64,000 nucleotides of DNA from Hybos culiciformis. Taxonomy: Eukaryota; Arthropoda; Insecta; Diptera; Hybotidae. The stretch lies in assembly GCA_964007475.1 (NCBI GenBank), contig OZ023275.1, forward strand, positions 39,613,381-39,677,380, read 5' to 3'. Every line of letters begins with the position of its first letter. The stretch's first letter is position 1. The notes beneath the pieces were generated by a model, which saw nothing but the letters and a program-made list of their open reading frames with translations, was not told the DNA's origin and made no database searches. Positions 11,526 through 22,571 of the stretch are shown here, in pieces. Both the position numbers and the translations under genes were made by a program.

Positions 11526-12388
11526 TAGGGTGGTCCTTATTATGGATTTTTCCGAATTTCTTTGCTCCCAGGGGCTTAAATGGTTCCAAATACATAAAAA
11601 ATAATTGCCTCAAAATTCTAGCTCATAATATTAACTTTAAGATAGTCCGCATTCCAGTCAAATTTTCTCATATAAATAACATGAGAAAAATTTCATTTGT
11701 TCTTTAGAATTCCGTAGCTCTGCGACAAATGAATCAAAAGTAATTAATTGCGTCATGTTTATTGTAAATTAAACGCTCTACAAAAAAGGTCTTTTATTAT
11801 TTTTCGCTAAATCTATTGGCTTAAGAGTTATTCGAACTCAAAGTTTAATTATTATATAATTATTAATATTATCAAATATAATTATATATTTATTTATTTT
11901 ATAAAATATAAAAAAAATTTCTTATAAAATTATTATTTATGGTCAAAAAAAGCGAATACAATCTTATTCTTGGAATTGTAGTTAATATGTGTGATTTTTC
12001 AATTAATAAAACAGACAGTCCTTAGAGTTTGAAAATAATAAAATAGAAGTACAGGTGAAATATGATTCAACTTTGAGCTCGAATAACTCTTAAGCCAATA
12101 GATTTAGCGAAAAATAATACAAGACCTTTTTTGCAGAGCGTTAAATTTACAATAAACATGACGCAATTAATTACTTTTGATCCATTTGTCGCAGAGCTAC
12201 GGAATTCTAAAGAACAAATGAAATTTTTCCCATGTTATTTATATGAGAAACTTTGACTGGAATGCGGACTATCTTAAAGTTAATATTAAGAGCTAGAATT
12301 TTGAGGCAATTATTTTTTATGTATTTGAAACCATTTAAGCCCCTGGGAGCAAAGAAATTCGGATAAATCCATAATAAGGACCACCCTA
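11526..12388. mobile_element. Foldback hAT-type element with about 320-bp inverted arms
   Basis: Arms at about 11526-11845 and 12069-12388 are near-perfect reverse complements, starting TAGGGTGGTCC at each outer end. An exact 8-bp direct repeat TTGTACAT flanks it (11518-11525 and 12389-12396), the target-site size of hAT elements; a TAGGG-type terminus also fits. The 220-bp centre is AT-rich. No transposase. The insertion splits the duplicated 3' flank of copy 2 and is absent from unit 1, so it postdates the duplication. Confidence 0.85.
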
Positions 12389-12576
12389 TTGTACATATTG
12401 TATTAATTTTCCAATCATCAACAAAGAAAAATTCCATTTTTTTAGCAAGTATTTTGGAGGTAGGAAACAAACTTAATAAATGTGTAGCTTTGTAAATTAT
12501 TATCTTTATTATTTCAAATTTATATATATGTATGTTCAATGTTCATACATACATAATAATGTACATGAAATAAAAA

Positions 12577-13269
12577 TTAGTTTGAAGTTATACATTCCTC
12601 AATCAGTTTTCCAACAGCTTCATATTTCTTTGCAGCTTGTTCATAAGAAACTTGGGTGCATTCTGTGGCTTCCCTAACGATATTGGCAGAAACTTTGCCG
12701 GCTTCCACAACTCCAGCAGCAATACTTTTTGAAATTTCCCAATAAGCTGACATGATGTCTGTGGTCCGCTTAGTTACACACCACAATGCAGTGAATGGAT
12801 GATCTTTAACACAATCTCCAACAATTTTACCTAATTCCTCTGAGAATTTTTTAGCGCTGTCGATTTCTTTTTGAACATTGCTTTCGGTTAAAATGTTCTC
12901 GAATCTGTCAGAAGCTTTTTTCGTACACATTTCAAAATCTTTTTCTGCTTGTGTGCTAATATCGTTTATTTGCCCTTCGTATTGTGCAGCACATTTGGCA
13001 GAAGCTTCACCTTTTTTATTTGCTTCTTTAATTAAGTCTGTGATGCCGTCAGTTATATTTTTAATCAAAGAATTGGCCAAGTCAATACTTTTGTTAATTT
13101 GTTCGAATCCTTTTTTGACGAGATCTTTAGTTACATCTAATGATTGATTTATCAATTCTTGAATTTTATTGATTGCATCAGTAACAATTTTTTCCAATGC
13201 ACCAGTATCTTCATTAGCTTGTACAGCGAAAATACATAATCCAAGTAAAAATACAATTGAAAATTTCAT
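12577..13269 (-). CDS. Secreted six-cysteine helical protein, copy 2
   Basis: Intronless, 230 residues. Signal peptide MKFSIVFLLGLCIFAVQA with predicted cleavage before NED. The mature chain has long amphipathic helical stretches (DVTKDLVKKGFEQINKSIDL; AKKFSEELGKIVGDC) and six cysteines at about 93, 115, 153, 164, 204 and 226, enough for three disulfides. It ends EECITSN like copies 3-5, so it represents the normal C-terminus on this strand. TATAAAA lies at 13339-13345. The 3' UTR carries an AATAAA on the minus strand within about 12500-12510. No known domain recognised; an extracellular role is inferred from the signal peptide alone. Confidence 0.88.
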   Translation of the reverse strand: MKFSIVFLLGLCIFAVQANEDTGALEKIVTDAINKIQELINQSLDVTKDLVKKGFEQINKSIDLANSLIKNITDGITDLIKEANKKGEASAKCAAQYEGQINDISTQAEKDFEMCTKKASDRFENILTESNVQKEIDSAKKFSEELGKIVGDCVKDHPFTALWCVTKRTTDIMSAYWEISKSIAAGVVEAGKVSANIVREATECTQVSYEQAAKKYEAVGKLIEECITSN

Positions 13270-13338
13270 TTTGGAATTTAGTTAAAGAACACTTTAGTAT
13301 CGTAAATGAACTACGAATAATTAAAATAAATTTTACCC

Positions 13339-13345
13339 TTTTATA
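13339..13345 (-). promoter_or_regulatory. TATA box of secreted-protein copy 2
   Basis: Minus-strand TATAAAA preceded by AGTACTTAGTTAAAG, the same module as the other copies, about 70 bases before the ATG, with a TAGTTCA initiator-like site between. Confidence 0.65.
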
Positions 13346-13604
13346 CTTTAACTAAGTACTAACTACTAGTTAATAGAAATATAATTTAAAACTGTTTCTT
13401 ATCATAAATAAACTTTCAAAGAAAAGATAATGAGAATTAATGTTAATCTTTGGTACTTCAAAAATTTATTTTTTTCTAAACATATGTATTTCAATAGATT
13501 CATATTTCGGTTTGGCTTTTTCAAATTTCTTGCATGCTACAATTTTGCGTTTTAATGAAAATGTAAAATTTCAAACAAATTTTTTCTGCAACGAAGAGTC
13601 TGTA

Positions 13605-13795
13605 AATCTGTGGCAATAAGGAATAAGAGCATATGTCGAGTTATGTCGAAATCGAGTTATTAATGCCATCTTTTTCTACGTGTTCTTATTTCTATTCTGT
13701 CAATTTTTTGGAATAATCGCTCAATTATTAACTGAAATATTCCTTATTACATAACAGCATAATCTCGTTTTTATATCATTTTACAGATGGAAATA
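13605..13795. repeat. Dispersed 190-bp repeat, copy I
   Basis: Over 90 percent alike by eye to 43711-43895, in the same orientation. Near-terminal inverted words (AATAAGGAATA at the left, its complement near 13738-13752) suggest a small MITE. The BEL/Pao element starts a few bases beyond its right end. Confidence 0.55.
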
Positions 13796-13802
13796 TTACT
13801 TT

Positions 13803-14140
13803 TGTTACGAATTCAAATCGTAGTTACAACTGAAATTTAAATGTTTAGGGGGTTAATGAACCACAAAGCTATTTATTTTATGTATCAATAGTTAGTCGAG
13901 TCAGTTGTGTCTGTATAAGTAATTATTTCTTAATTTTGCATATATATTTTCATTTGTTATATACCTACTTTGATCTACCCCACCAAAAAAGTAATTTAAA
14001 AACTATATTAAGTACAGTCCACTTTAGATTCTTGGTCAAAGAAGTCGTAATTTTTTATAATAAAGTTTTGTTAATAACTTTAATCGAATTTGCTTTTATT
14101 TATTTCCAAAGGCATTTAGCATTTCACACAAATCAATACA
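13803..14140 (+). repeat. 5' LTR of the BEL/Pao element
   Basis: 338 bp, begins TGTTACGAATTC and ends AATCAATACA (TG...CA). It contains AATAAAG near 14060 as a likely polyadenylation signal. Six substitutions and one single-base indel by eye relative to the 3' LTR. Confidence 0.92.
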
Positions 14141-14145
14141 TTTTT

Positions 14146-14165
14146 TGGTCCTAAACGAGCCGGAT
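14146..14165 (+). other. Primer-binding site, tRNA-Tyr-like with a bulge
   Basis: Starting 5 bases after the LTR: TGGTCCTAAACGAGCCGGAT. The 3' end of eukaryotic tRNA-Tyr (CCGGCTCGAAGGACCA) pairs with TGGTCCT and CGAGCCGG; the element has AAA between these blocks where one T is expected. The tRNA assignment rests on general knowledge of tRNA-Tyr and is moderately sure. Confidence 0.55.
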
Positions 14166-14240
14166 CGGATTGTTTCGTTTAAAATCGAAGGAAATTCGGA
14201 AAGATCGGCGGCGCAAGTGTTTTCGGTTTTTCGAGAATTG

Positions 14241-14425
14241 AACTCGTGGAAGCTACAGCTTCATAAAAACATAATTTAAAACTCGTGGAAGCTACAGCTT
14301 CATAAAATATAATTTACAATTAGTGGAAGCTACAGCTTCATAAAAACATAATTTAAAATCAGTAGAAGCGACAGCTTCATAAAAACATAATTAAAAAGTG
14401 GTGGAAGCTACAGCTTCATAAAGAC
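14241..14425. repeat. Five 38-39 bp tandem repeats in the BEL leader
   Basis: Units start near 14246, 14285, 14323, 14362 and 14401. Each holds the inverted repeat GAAGCTACAGCTTC (one with a G variant) followed by an A-rich spacer. They lie in the untranslated leader between the primer-binding site and Gag. Confidence 0.85.
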
Positions 14426-15085
14426 AAAGTTGTAAAAAGTGATGTTTAGAAGAAACCGTTGAACAAATTTTCAATAATTTAAAAGTAAAATTTATTTAAA
14501 AGTAAAATTAATTTAAAATCAAATAAAAATCTAACGGTTTTCTTAAAAAATTCACTAACACAAGTGAAAACAAAAAAAAAATATATGTGAAAAAATACAA
14601 AATAAAATTATAAAGTGCTTACAAACAAATACTACGGAAAAACAGAAGAAATTTTGCTTACAAAACCCAAACACATGCAAAAAAAAAAAAATATATATAT
14701 ATATATAATAATAAAAACAAAATTAGTGCAATGACTGAGTAGCCGTAGTACAAAACGTCATTATTTGACAATTAAGTTGTATTAAATTTATTTTATGAAT
14801 TCAGCAACTAAATGACTATTCTTCTTAAATAAATTAAAATTATTAGTTTGACAATTGAGGAAGGAGAAATTATCACAATAAAATATATTAAAAAAGTGTT
14901 GTCCGTCAATTAGAACATTATTAAATAATTAATATTCAATAAAATATTTTTAACTATCAAAATTGTTTCAGCCAATAAAAATTTATACTATAAACATATT
15001 CAATAATAAAATTCTATATTTTAGGTGATACTTTGGATCAAATTAGTATTACCAATTATTACAGTGCATTATAGTTGACTTAAAA

Positions 15086-18000
15086 ATGGAACAATTAATT
15101 AAACGACGAGGCATTATTAAAAGCCAAATTACCAGAATAGAAAATTATTTTTCGGAATTACAAATCAATCAAGCTGAAACTGAACAAATTACAGAAAGAA
15201 TTGAAAAGTTAAATGACTGCTTTAAACAATTTGAATCCGTGCAATCAGAAATAGAATCGCACGAGGATTGCAAAAATGAAACAGAACAAGAACAAGAAAG
15301 AACTAAATTGGAAGCTAAATTTTTCAATACCAAAGCGAAAGCAAAGCACTTTCTTAACGCAATTTCACCACAAAACCAAGCATCCGGAACGTCGGTTCCA
15401 CCAAAAAATGAGGAAAGTAAACAAGAACTTAACGCTTCCATACAATCATTGATAAATCATCAAACGTCATTAGCCGATTTAATTGCTAGATTACCAACAT
15501 ACGCGAACGGTGCAGCAGTACCTGAAAATCTTAATCAGAATGGAAACAATAATGGAAATCAAATAAAGTCGCAGTTCAAATTAAAACCAATAGATATCCC
15601 AGCATTCAATGGGAATTATAAAGATTGGCCAGAGTTTCATGACCTTTTCAAAAACTTAATTCATGAAAATCCGCGGTTTTCAGCGTGCGAAAAATTGCAG
15701 TATTTAAAAAGATGTTTAGTGGGAAATGCCCAAAATATTTTAAAAAATATAACAATTAGCGACGCGAACTATATTCAGGCTTATGAAGAATTAGTCAATA
15801 CATTCAACAAAAGACAAGTGATAGTTGATTCCTATTTGCAAAAAATAATGGATCAGCAAAAGTTAAACAATCCATCAGCAGAAGGGTTAAGAACATTATG
15901 CAGTAATATAAATGAATCGGTGAGAGCACTTAAAGCATTAAATTTACCCACAGATTACTGGGACACTTGGCTAATTTACATATTAGCAATAAAAATGGAT
16001 ACAGAATCAATTAAATTATGGCGTCGTGAATGTTCCAAAAGGACAGAAGGAGAAGATATCAAATTTCCGGAGCTTATTGCTTTCATATATAATAGAATTT
16101 ATGAATTATCATCGTCTAATCAAGATTTTCATAATAACAAAAACCAAAGGTTGTCTGACAAGTCATTCACTAAAGCAAGTAATAATGCATCATCAGTATC
16201 AAGCAACAGTTGTTATAAATGCCAGGAGAATCATGGAATTTTTTCGTGTAAACAATTTTTAAATCTTTCAGTCAAAGAGCGCATAGAGTTTGCAAAACAA
16301 ACAAAGTTATGTTTTAATTGTCTGAAAGGAAAACATTTTATTAAAGAGTGTAAATCAGAATCCAACTGCAAATCATGCGGGGGAAAACACAACTCATTGT
16401 TGCATCAACATAGGAATTCATCACAAAATTCATCACAAGGTGTATCACAAGGGTCACCACAAGGTTCTTCACAAGGCGTGCCACAAGGTTCATCTCAAAG
16501 GTCGGCACAAGGGTCATCACAAGGTTCGTCACAAGGTTCGTCACAAGGTTCGTCACAAGGTTCGTCACAAGGTTCATCACAAGGTCCATCACAGGGTTGT
16601 TTTCAAAACTCAAATCAATCTGTAAATTATACATATTCGTCAACAAAATATCATTCAATCATTTTACCAACAGCAGTAGTTTTAATTAAAGATTATGGTG
16701 GAAATTTCTGTAAGTGCAGAGTACTTCTAGATTCAGGTTCACAGGTGAATCTGATTACTGAAAAATGTATACAAAAATTACATTTAAAAAGAAAATTTTC
16801 AAGAATTGTAATCAAAGGGGTTGGAGCAGTAAAGGCTGATCATACAAGAGGAAAGGTGGAACTTCACATTCAATCAAGGTTCAACAATTATGAGGTATCA
16901 ACTGAGGCTTTTATTATGCATAAGGTAACTTCAAATGCACCAAGTTCAACAATCTACAATTATACAGAGAATATGTTTCAACACCTGGATTTAGCAGACC
17001 CATTATATTTTAAATCCAACGGTATCGATATGATCATCGGTTGTGACATTTTTTTTGATATTTTACAAAGTGGCAAAATCAACAATGGCTCTGATTTACC
17101 AATAGCCCAGGAAACAAAATTCGGTTGGGTAATCTGCGGTAAAGGGGTAATCGAAAATCAAAATGAATCATCAAGTTATCACATTTGCATTGACATAGAC
17201 GATCAGTTAAGAAGATTTTGGGAGTTAGAAGATTTACATGTAAAACTTCTTCCAACAGATGAAGAAGTACAAGCTGAAAAACATTTTGTTGAAAATCATT
17301 CAAGAAACGAACAAGGTCGTTATGTTGTTCGACTTCCTTTTAATCAAAGCACAAGTGTTCTCGGATCATCAAGAAACGCAGCAGCTCAAACTTTGCAATC
17401 AATGGAAAGAAAATTTGAAAAAGATACAAATCTTAAAGTAGAATATACAAAATTCATAGAAGAATATATCAATTTAAACCATATGATTCAAGTACATTCT
17501 GAAAATGATTCAATGAAACATGCATAGTATCTTCCTCACCATGCTGTATTCAAAGAGAGTACAACAACCAAGCTCAGAGTAGTTTTTGATGCTTCAAGAA
17601 AGACTACAACTGGAATTTCATTAAATAACATATTATTGGTCGGTCCCACGATTCAGCAAAACATTTGGACGTTGTTATTGAAATTCAGAAAATACAAAAT
17701 TGCTTATACAGCAGACATTGCAAAAATGTACCGTCAAGTTCTTGTCAACGAGGAGGACAGAAAATTTCAAAGAATTCTATGGCGAAATTCACCTGAGGAA
17801 ATTATCAATGAATATGAGTTACAAACGGTAACTTACGGCACTGCCAGTGCTCCATTTTTGGCAATAAGAACGTTGACACAATTGGCTGAAGATGAAGGAA
17901 ACATATACAAAGTAGCAGCTGAAAATCTTGTTCAGAATTTTTATGTAGATGATTTTATAAGCGGCAGTGATTCAATTGAAAATGCAATTATAGTCAAGGA

Positions 18001-20527
18001 TGAGTTGACACAATTATTAAGCAAAGGAGGGTTTGATCTTCGAAAGTGGTCATCAAATTCTCCAGAATTTTTATCAACAATTGACGTAGATCATCGAGAA
18101 AATTCATCTTCTTTTGTATTAGAAGAAAATTCGTCGGTGAAAACATTAGGGTTACGGTGGAATACAACTTATGACTGCTTCACTTTTGATGTCAACTTAA
18201 ATCAAAACAAAAAGTTAACCAAAAGAATTATTTTATCGGAAATTTCAAAACTTTACGATCCATTAGGATTATTAGCACCCTGTACAATTGTTGCGAAACT
18301 GTTAATGCAACAAATATGGATTTCTGGTGTTGATTGGGATGATGCACTCCCAGATGAACTAATAAAACAATATGTGAAGTTTCAACAATCATTACAATCA
18401 ATTTCATCAATACAAATACCAAGATGGTTAAATATAACAGAAGATGCTACAATTCAACTGTGTGGATTTTGTGATTCGTCAGAACTGGCTTATGCTGCAG
18501 CAGTTTACATTAGAGTGGTAAAAAATGACAACATTTCAGTAAGACTTTTAGTTGCGAAAACTAAAGTTGCACCTATACAACAAACATCCATTCCAAGGTT
18601 GGAATTGTGTTCAGCACTGTTATTATCCAGATTAATTCGAAAGGTAAAGTCACTCATGAATTTTGAGTCAATAGAAACATTTGCATACACAGACTCAACA
18701 GTGGTTTTAGCATGGCTGAAATTAATTCCTCGTACGTGGAAAACTTTCATCGCAAACCGAACTTCAGAAATTTTAAGCACCATACCATATCGTGAATGAA
18801 GACACGTTAAATCAGCACATAATGCAGCTGACCCAGCATCAAGGGGTTTGCAAGCAAAAGAATTAATTAATTTAAGTTGATGGTGGAATGGTCCTGAATT
18901 TTTAAAAAACAAAGAATTTGACAAATCTACTTTACCAATTTCTCAAAATATTAGCACAAAATTAGAAAAACGTTTAACTAGCACAATAGTAAATGTTGCA
19001 ACACTGGAAACTATTTCATTTTCAAACGAGCTGTTTGGCAGGTATTCATCAGTAAGAAAATTAGTAGCAATAGTAGCAAGATGTTACAAGTTCATTAACA
19101 ATTCTATAAAATCAAGAAAATTATACAAGTCATACAATTTACCAGGAAATATTTTACATTATTGTGAACTTCAATTCGCAATGACAACGTTAATCAAAAT
19201 TGCTCAAAACGACAATTTCAATAAAGGAGTAAAAATGTTAAAAGAAGAAAAAAGATTACCAAAGGGCAGTAAACTTTTACAATTGGCTCCTTTTATTGAC
19301 AACAGTGGGGTACTTCGAGTGGGTGGGCGAATTCAAGAATCCCAGGTGATGTATAATCAAAAACATCCAACAATTTTATCGAAAGATCATTTGTTTACAT
19401 CATTAATAGTTCAAGACGTACATAATCGATATTTTCATGCTAACAAACAATTAATGCTAACCATTCTAAAATTGAAATATTGGATTATTGGCTGTAAAAA
19501 TCTAGTAAAAAGAATAATTCGGCAATGTCCAACATGTATGCGATACAGAAAAGAAGGTTACACTCAACAAATGGGTAACTTACCAGCCTATCGTATTCAA
19601 CCTGGTCGTCCATTCAGTCACTCAGGCACTGACTACGCAGGGCCTTTCATAATCAATTCTTGGAAAGGAAGAGGAGCAAAAAAGTTAAAATGTTATGTTG
19701 TTATATTTGTATGCATGACAACAAAAGCTCTACATCTTGAACTAGCGTCTGATCTGTCAACTAACAAGTTTATCGAAGCGTTACATCGTTTTACAAGCCG
19801 ACGTGGCATATGTAATCATATATATAGTGATAATGGGCGCAATTACATCGGAGCGGCTAAAAGGTTTAATGAATTTCAATTATTCTTGCAACAAAATGAA
19901 GAGGTTATCACAAATGAATTAAGCAAAAATGAAATTACCTGGCATTTCATACCAGCATATTCTCCAAACTTCGGGGGCCTATGGGAATCTGCAGTAAAAT
20001 CAATGAAATACCACCTAAAGAGATCAATCGGAGAAACTATAATTACATTCGAAGAAATGACAACATTGTTATGCCAAATAGAGGCATGTTTGAACTCAAG
20101 ACCTATTGCAAGGGGCTCATGCGAAATAGAAGAATTAGAACCTTTAACACCTGGTCATTTTCTGACTCAAGGTCCAATTCTTTTACCAATGCAATTACCA
20201 ATAGATGAAAAGACAATATCCGTAACAGATAGATGGAATCGTGTACAGGAAATTCAATTATCATTCTGGAAGCGTTGGAGTACAGAATATATCTCAACCC
20301 TACAAACTAGAAACAAATGGGCAGAAAAAACTGCTAATATTCAACTTGATGATATTGTATTGATCAAAGAAGACAATTTGCCACCATGCAGATGGCTAAT
20401 GGGTCGTGTAATTGCGACGAAGGCTGGCAAGGATGGTTTAGTTAGAGTTGTCTCTCTAAAAACAAAAAATGGAGATATACATCGATCAATTCGCAAACTA
20501 GTTGTTTTTTCACCATCAACAAATTAA
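15086..20527 (+). pseudogene. BEL/Pao Gag-Pol polyprotein, three in-frame stops
   Basis: One continuous frame of 1,813 codons with TAG at 17525-17527, TGA at 18797-18799 and TGA at 18878-18880. Domains in order: N-terminal coiled coil; DUF1759 Gag (about residues 170-320, FNGNYKDWPEF); three zinc knuckle-like Cys clusters (CYKC at 375, CFNC at 410, CKSC at 429); an SQGSSQG repeat (about 445-510); DUF1758 protease with LLDSGSQ (about 549); reverse transcriptase with YVDDF (17942-17956); Peptidase_A17/RNase H region; integrase with a Cys pair (CPTC), DYAGPF, SDNGRNY and the downstream Glu (WESAVKSM); DUF5641. The first stop falls in the linker before the RT core; the other two follow RNase H. 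Without readthrough only the first 813 residues (Gag, protease) would be made. Confidence 0.93.
16431..16605 (+). repeat. SQG-encoding short tandem repeat in Gag
   Basis: About fifteen units of the 12-base theme TCACAAGGTTCG encode Ser-Gln-Gly-Ser and give a low-complexity linker between the zinc knuckles and the protease. The purest stretch is about 16510-16590. Confidence 0.85.
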
Positions 20528-20620
20528 TTTTGCATTTTTTTTTTTACTCATTTTGTATAATTAATGACCAAGTAATCAATTCATTTAATTAAAAAATTGT
20601 ATTTTTCAAGGTGGGCGAAA

Positions 20621-20959
20621 TGTTACGAATTCAAATCGTAGTTACAACTGAAATTTAAATGTTTAGGGGGTTAATGAACCACAAAGCTATTTATTTTATG
20701 TATCAGTAGTTAGTAGATTCAGTTATGTCTGTATAAGTAATTATTTCTTAATTTTGCATATATATTTTCATTTGTTATATACCTACTTTGATCTACCCCA
20801 CCAAAAAAGTAATTTTAAAAACTATATTAAGTACAGTCCACTTTAGATTCTTGGTCAAAGAAGTCGTAATTTTTTATAATAAAGTTTTGTTAATAAATTT
20901 AATCGAATTTGGTTTTATTTATTTCCAAAGGCATTTAGCATTTCACACAAATCAATACA
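20621..20959 (+). repeat. 3' LTR of the BEL/Pao element
   Basis: 339 bp, starts TGTTACGAATTC directly after the purine tract and ends AATACA. It aligns throughout with 13803-14140. Confidence 0.92.
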
Positions 20960-21237
20960 CATTGAAAGATATTTCAGTTTCAAAGTTTCAGAGTAATCGG
21001 TTAAAAAATAAAGAAGAAAGAAACTTGATAATGTTCCCATCTTGCCCTTCATATCAGTTACCGGAAAACATTGTTAAAATTTTTTCTGCCCATATTAAAA
21101 TTTAAAAATATTTAAAAAAAACAATTGCTATATTCATTTTTATTAAACTTTTATTTATATTTTATTTTCAAAATAGCAAAAAAATATTTATAAAATATTT
21201 AAGTTTATTTCAACTATTTTTTTTTTTTGCATCAAGT

Positions 21238-21639
21238 GGTGCATTTGCAGATTACTCGCTCTCAAGATATTCGACATCATCATATTCCGAAATATCACCC
21301 ATTTCGGAATCAATATCACCAACACCAGCAATTATTCCTCTGCCACCGGAAATATCGTTACTATCACCAACATTAGCAACACCAATATCAACACCAATAT
21401 CAACACCATCACCACTATCACCACTTTCAACACCAACATTAAGACTAGTTGCATCATCATCTACATCTCTTTGTTCCACTAAAAAGAAAAAAAATGATGC
21501 AAAAATTATCGAACTGTTGGAACAAAACAGCAAAATTTTAAACAGTTTGAAGGAAGTTAGCTCCGAGATGTTAAATTTGGAACGAAAAATAACAGAATCA
21601 ATTGCACAGTTCGTCAACAAATATTGCAGCAAACCCTAA
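21238..21639 (+). pseudogene. C-terminal exon of a Harbinger-type MADF/SANT accessory protein
   Basis: A + strand frame from about 21238 to the TAA at 21637-21639 encodes a Ser/Pro/Thr-rich stretch, a basic patch (STKKKKND) and a terminal coiled coil (AKIIELLEQNSKILNSLKE). This resembles the C-terminal half of the MADF or Myb/SANT protein carried by PIF/Harbinger elements, and it converges on the Harbinger transposase just downstream. The N-terminal DNA-binding exon is missing. An acceptor-like T-run with AG lies at about 21215-21250. The repeat-poor opposite-strand ORF is an artefact of this frame. Confidence 0.45.
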
Positions 21640-22198
21640 ATAACAATGAAATATTCACTGATATTTTTAAATTTAAGAATTTACTTATCAAAAATTTTTT
21701 GTGATTCATTTAATTTGTATTTTTTTAAGAGATCCAAACAATTTTATCCAAAATTTTTTTTAAAAAATGAAATGTTTTTTCTAAATTTAATCTTAAAATA
21801 ATCGTAAACGGTTTTTAAAAAAAATTTGGGACAAAAATGTTTGGATCGTTGCAAGTCCTCAATATAACGGTAGATAGATAAATTATAACGAAGTACGACA
21901 AAAAAATTAGAACCAGATACATAGGATAATAATGTTATATATGTTTTTAAAAAAACCATTTTTCAATATATAGCAATATTATCTTCTATATGATATTTGA
22001 ATTTAGCTTGAATTTATTTTCTTGTTGTATTATTTCGCTATAATCACTACAAAACTGTTTTTAATATGATTTTTTTTACTGAATTTCCTTAATATTAATT
22101 ATTATTTCAATAATTTTGGAAATAAATTTTATTTTGTTTAAAGTGATCTTGTTTAAAATTATGTGAATTATGTAATATAGAGGAATAGAAATTCAAAT

Positions 22199-22569
22199 TC
22201 TAATATATAAAAATGAAAATTCTCTGTCCTCAATCATGCCTAAACCGCTGGACCGATTTGGCTGAAATTTTGAACTTAAGTATCATTGGGGCCCGAAATG
22301 GTTATAGAGTACTAGAAATTTTGATCCGTGGCCCCGACGGGGAGGCTACCTTAGAAGCCGGTTTGCAATTTAGATATATTCCGGATACAATGTAGTAGCG
22401 TTGGACCAGAAAAGTTTATTTAAAAAACCAGAGGTTTTGGGCTTCCGCGGAACGGGCTATGTAACAAATTTTGAAATCCAATTTTTTTTTGTGTACAAAA
22501 TCTGGATTAAAGTGTTTTGATATTAATATAAGATCGGTACTACCGTGCGAAGCCGGGTATTTCGGCTAG
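22199..22569 (+). mobile_element. Short nonautonomous Helitron
   Basis: Begins TCTAATATATAAAAATG and ends with a GC-rich subterminal stem (CCGTGCGAAGCCGGG) and CTAG at 22566-22569, followed by host T, the hallmark of a Helitron 3' end. The internal phrase AAACCGCTGGACCGATTTGG is common in insect Helitron relatives. It is 371 bp with no Rep/helicase. The base left of the TC is T rather than the expected A, so the 5' end is less certain. Confidence 0.75.
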
Positions 22570-22571
22570 TA

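Larger units (their letters stand above)
13803..20959 (+). mobile_element. BEL/Pao LTR retrotransposon, nearly full length
   Basis: 7.16 kb with two LTRs, a primer-binding site, a 0.95-kb leader, one Gag-Pol reading frame with three in-frame stops and no frameshift, and a purine-rich tract (AAGGTGGGCGAAA) abutting the 3' LTR. The order Gag (DUF1759, zinc knuckles), protease (DUF1758), reverse transcriptase, RNase H, integrase, DUF5641 is diagnostic of BEL/Pao. No envelope gene is seen. The LTRs differ at about seven positions, so the insertion is fairly young. No matching 5-bp target duplication is visible (ACTTT left, CATTG right). Confidence 0.95.

Noticed and set aside
16341..16658. Minus-strand ORF of LVTNLVTNLV repeats
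   Set aside because: It is the complement of the SQG-encoding repeat in the BEL Gag frame; only the plus strand shows conserved domains.
21252..21632. Minus-strand Asp/Gly-rich ORF
   Set aside because: Shadow of the plus-strand accessory-protein exon, whose coiled coil and basic patch are more protein-like and agree with the neighbouring Harbinger.
22213..22395. ORF of 60 residues with RWTDLAEILN
   Set aside because: This phrase is the conserved noncoding-like body of short Helitrons; no Rep or helicase motif present.
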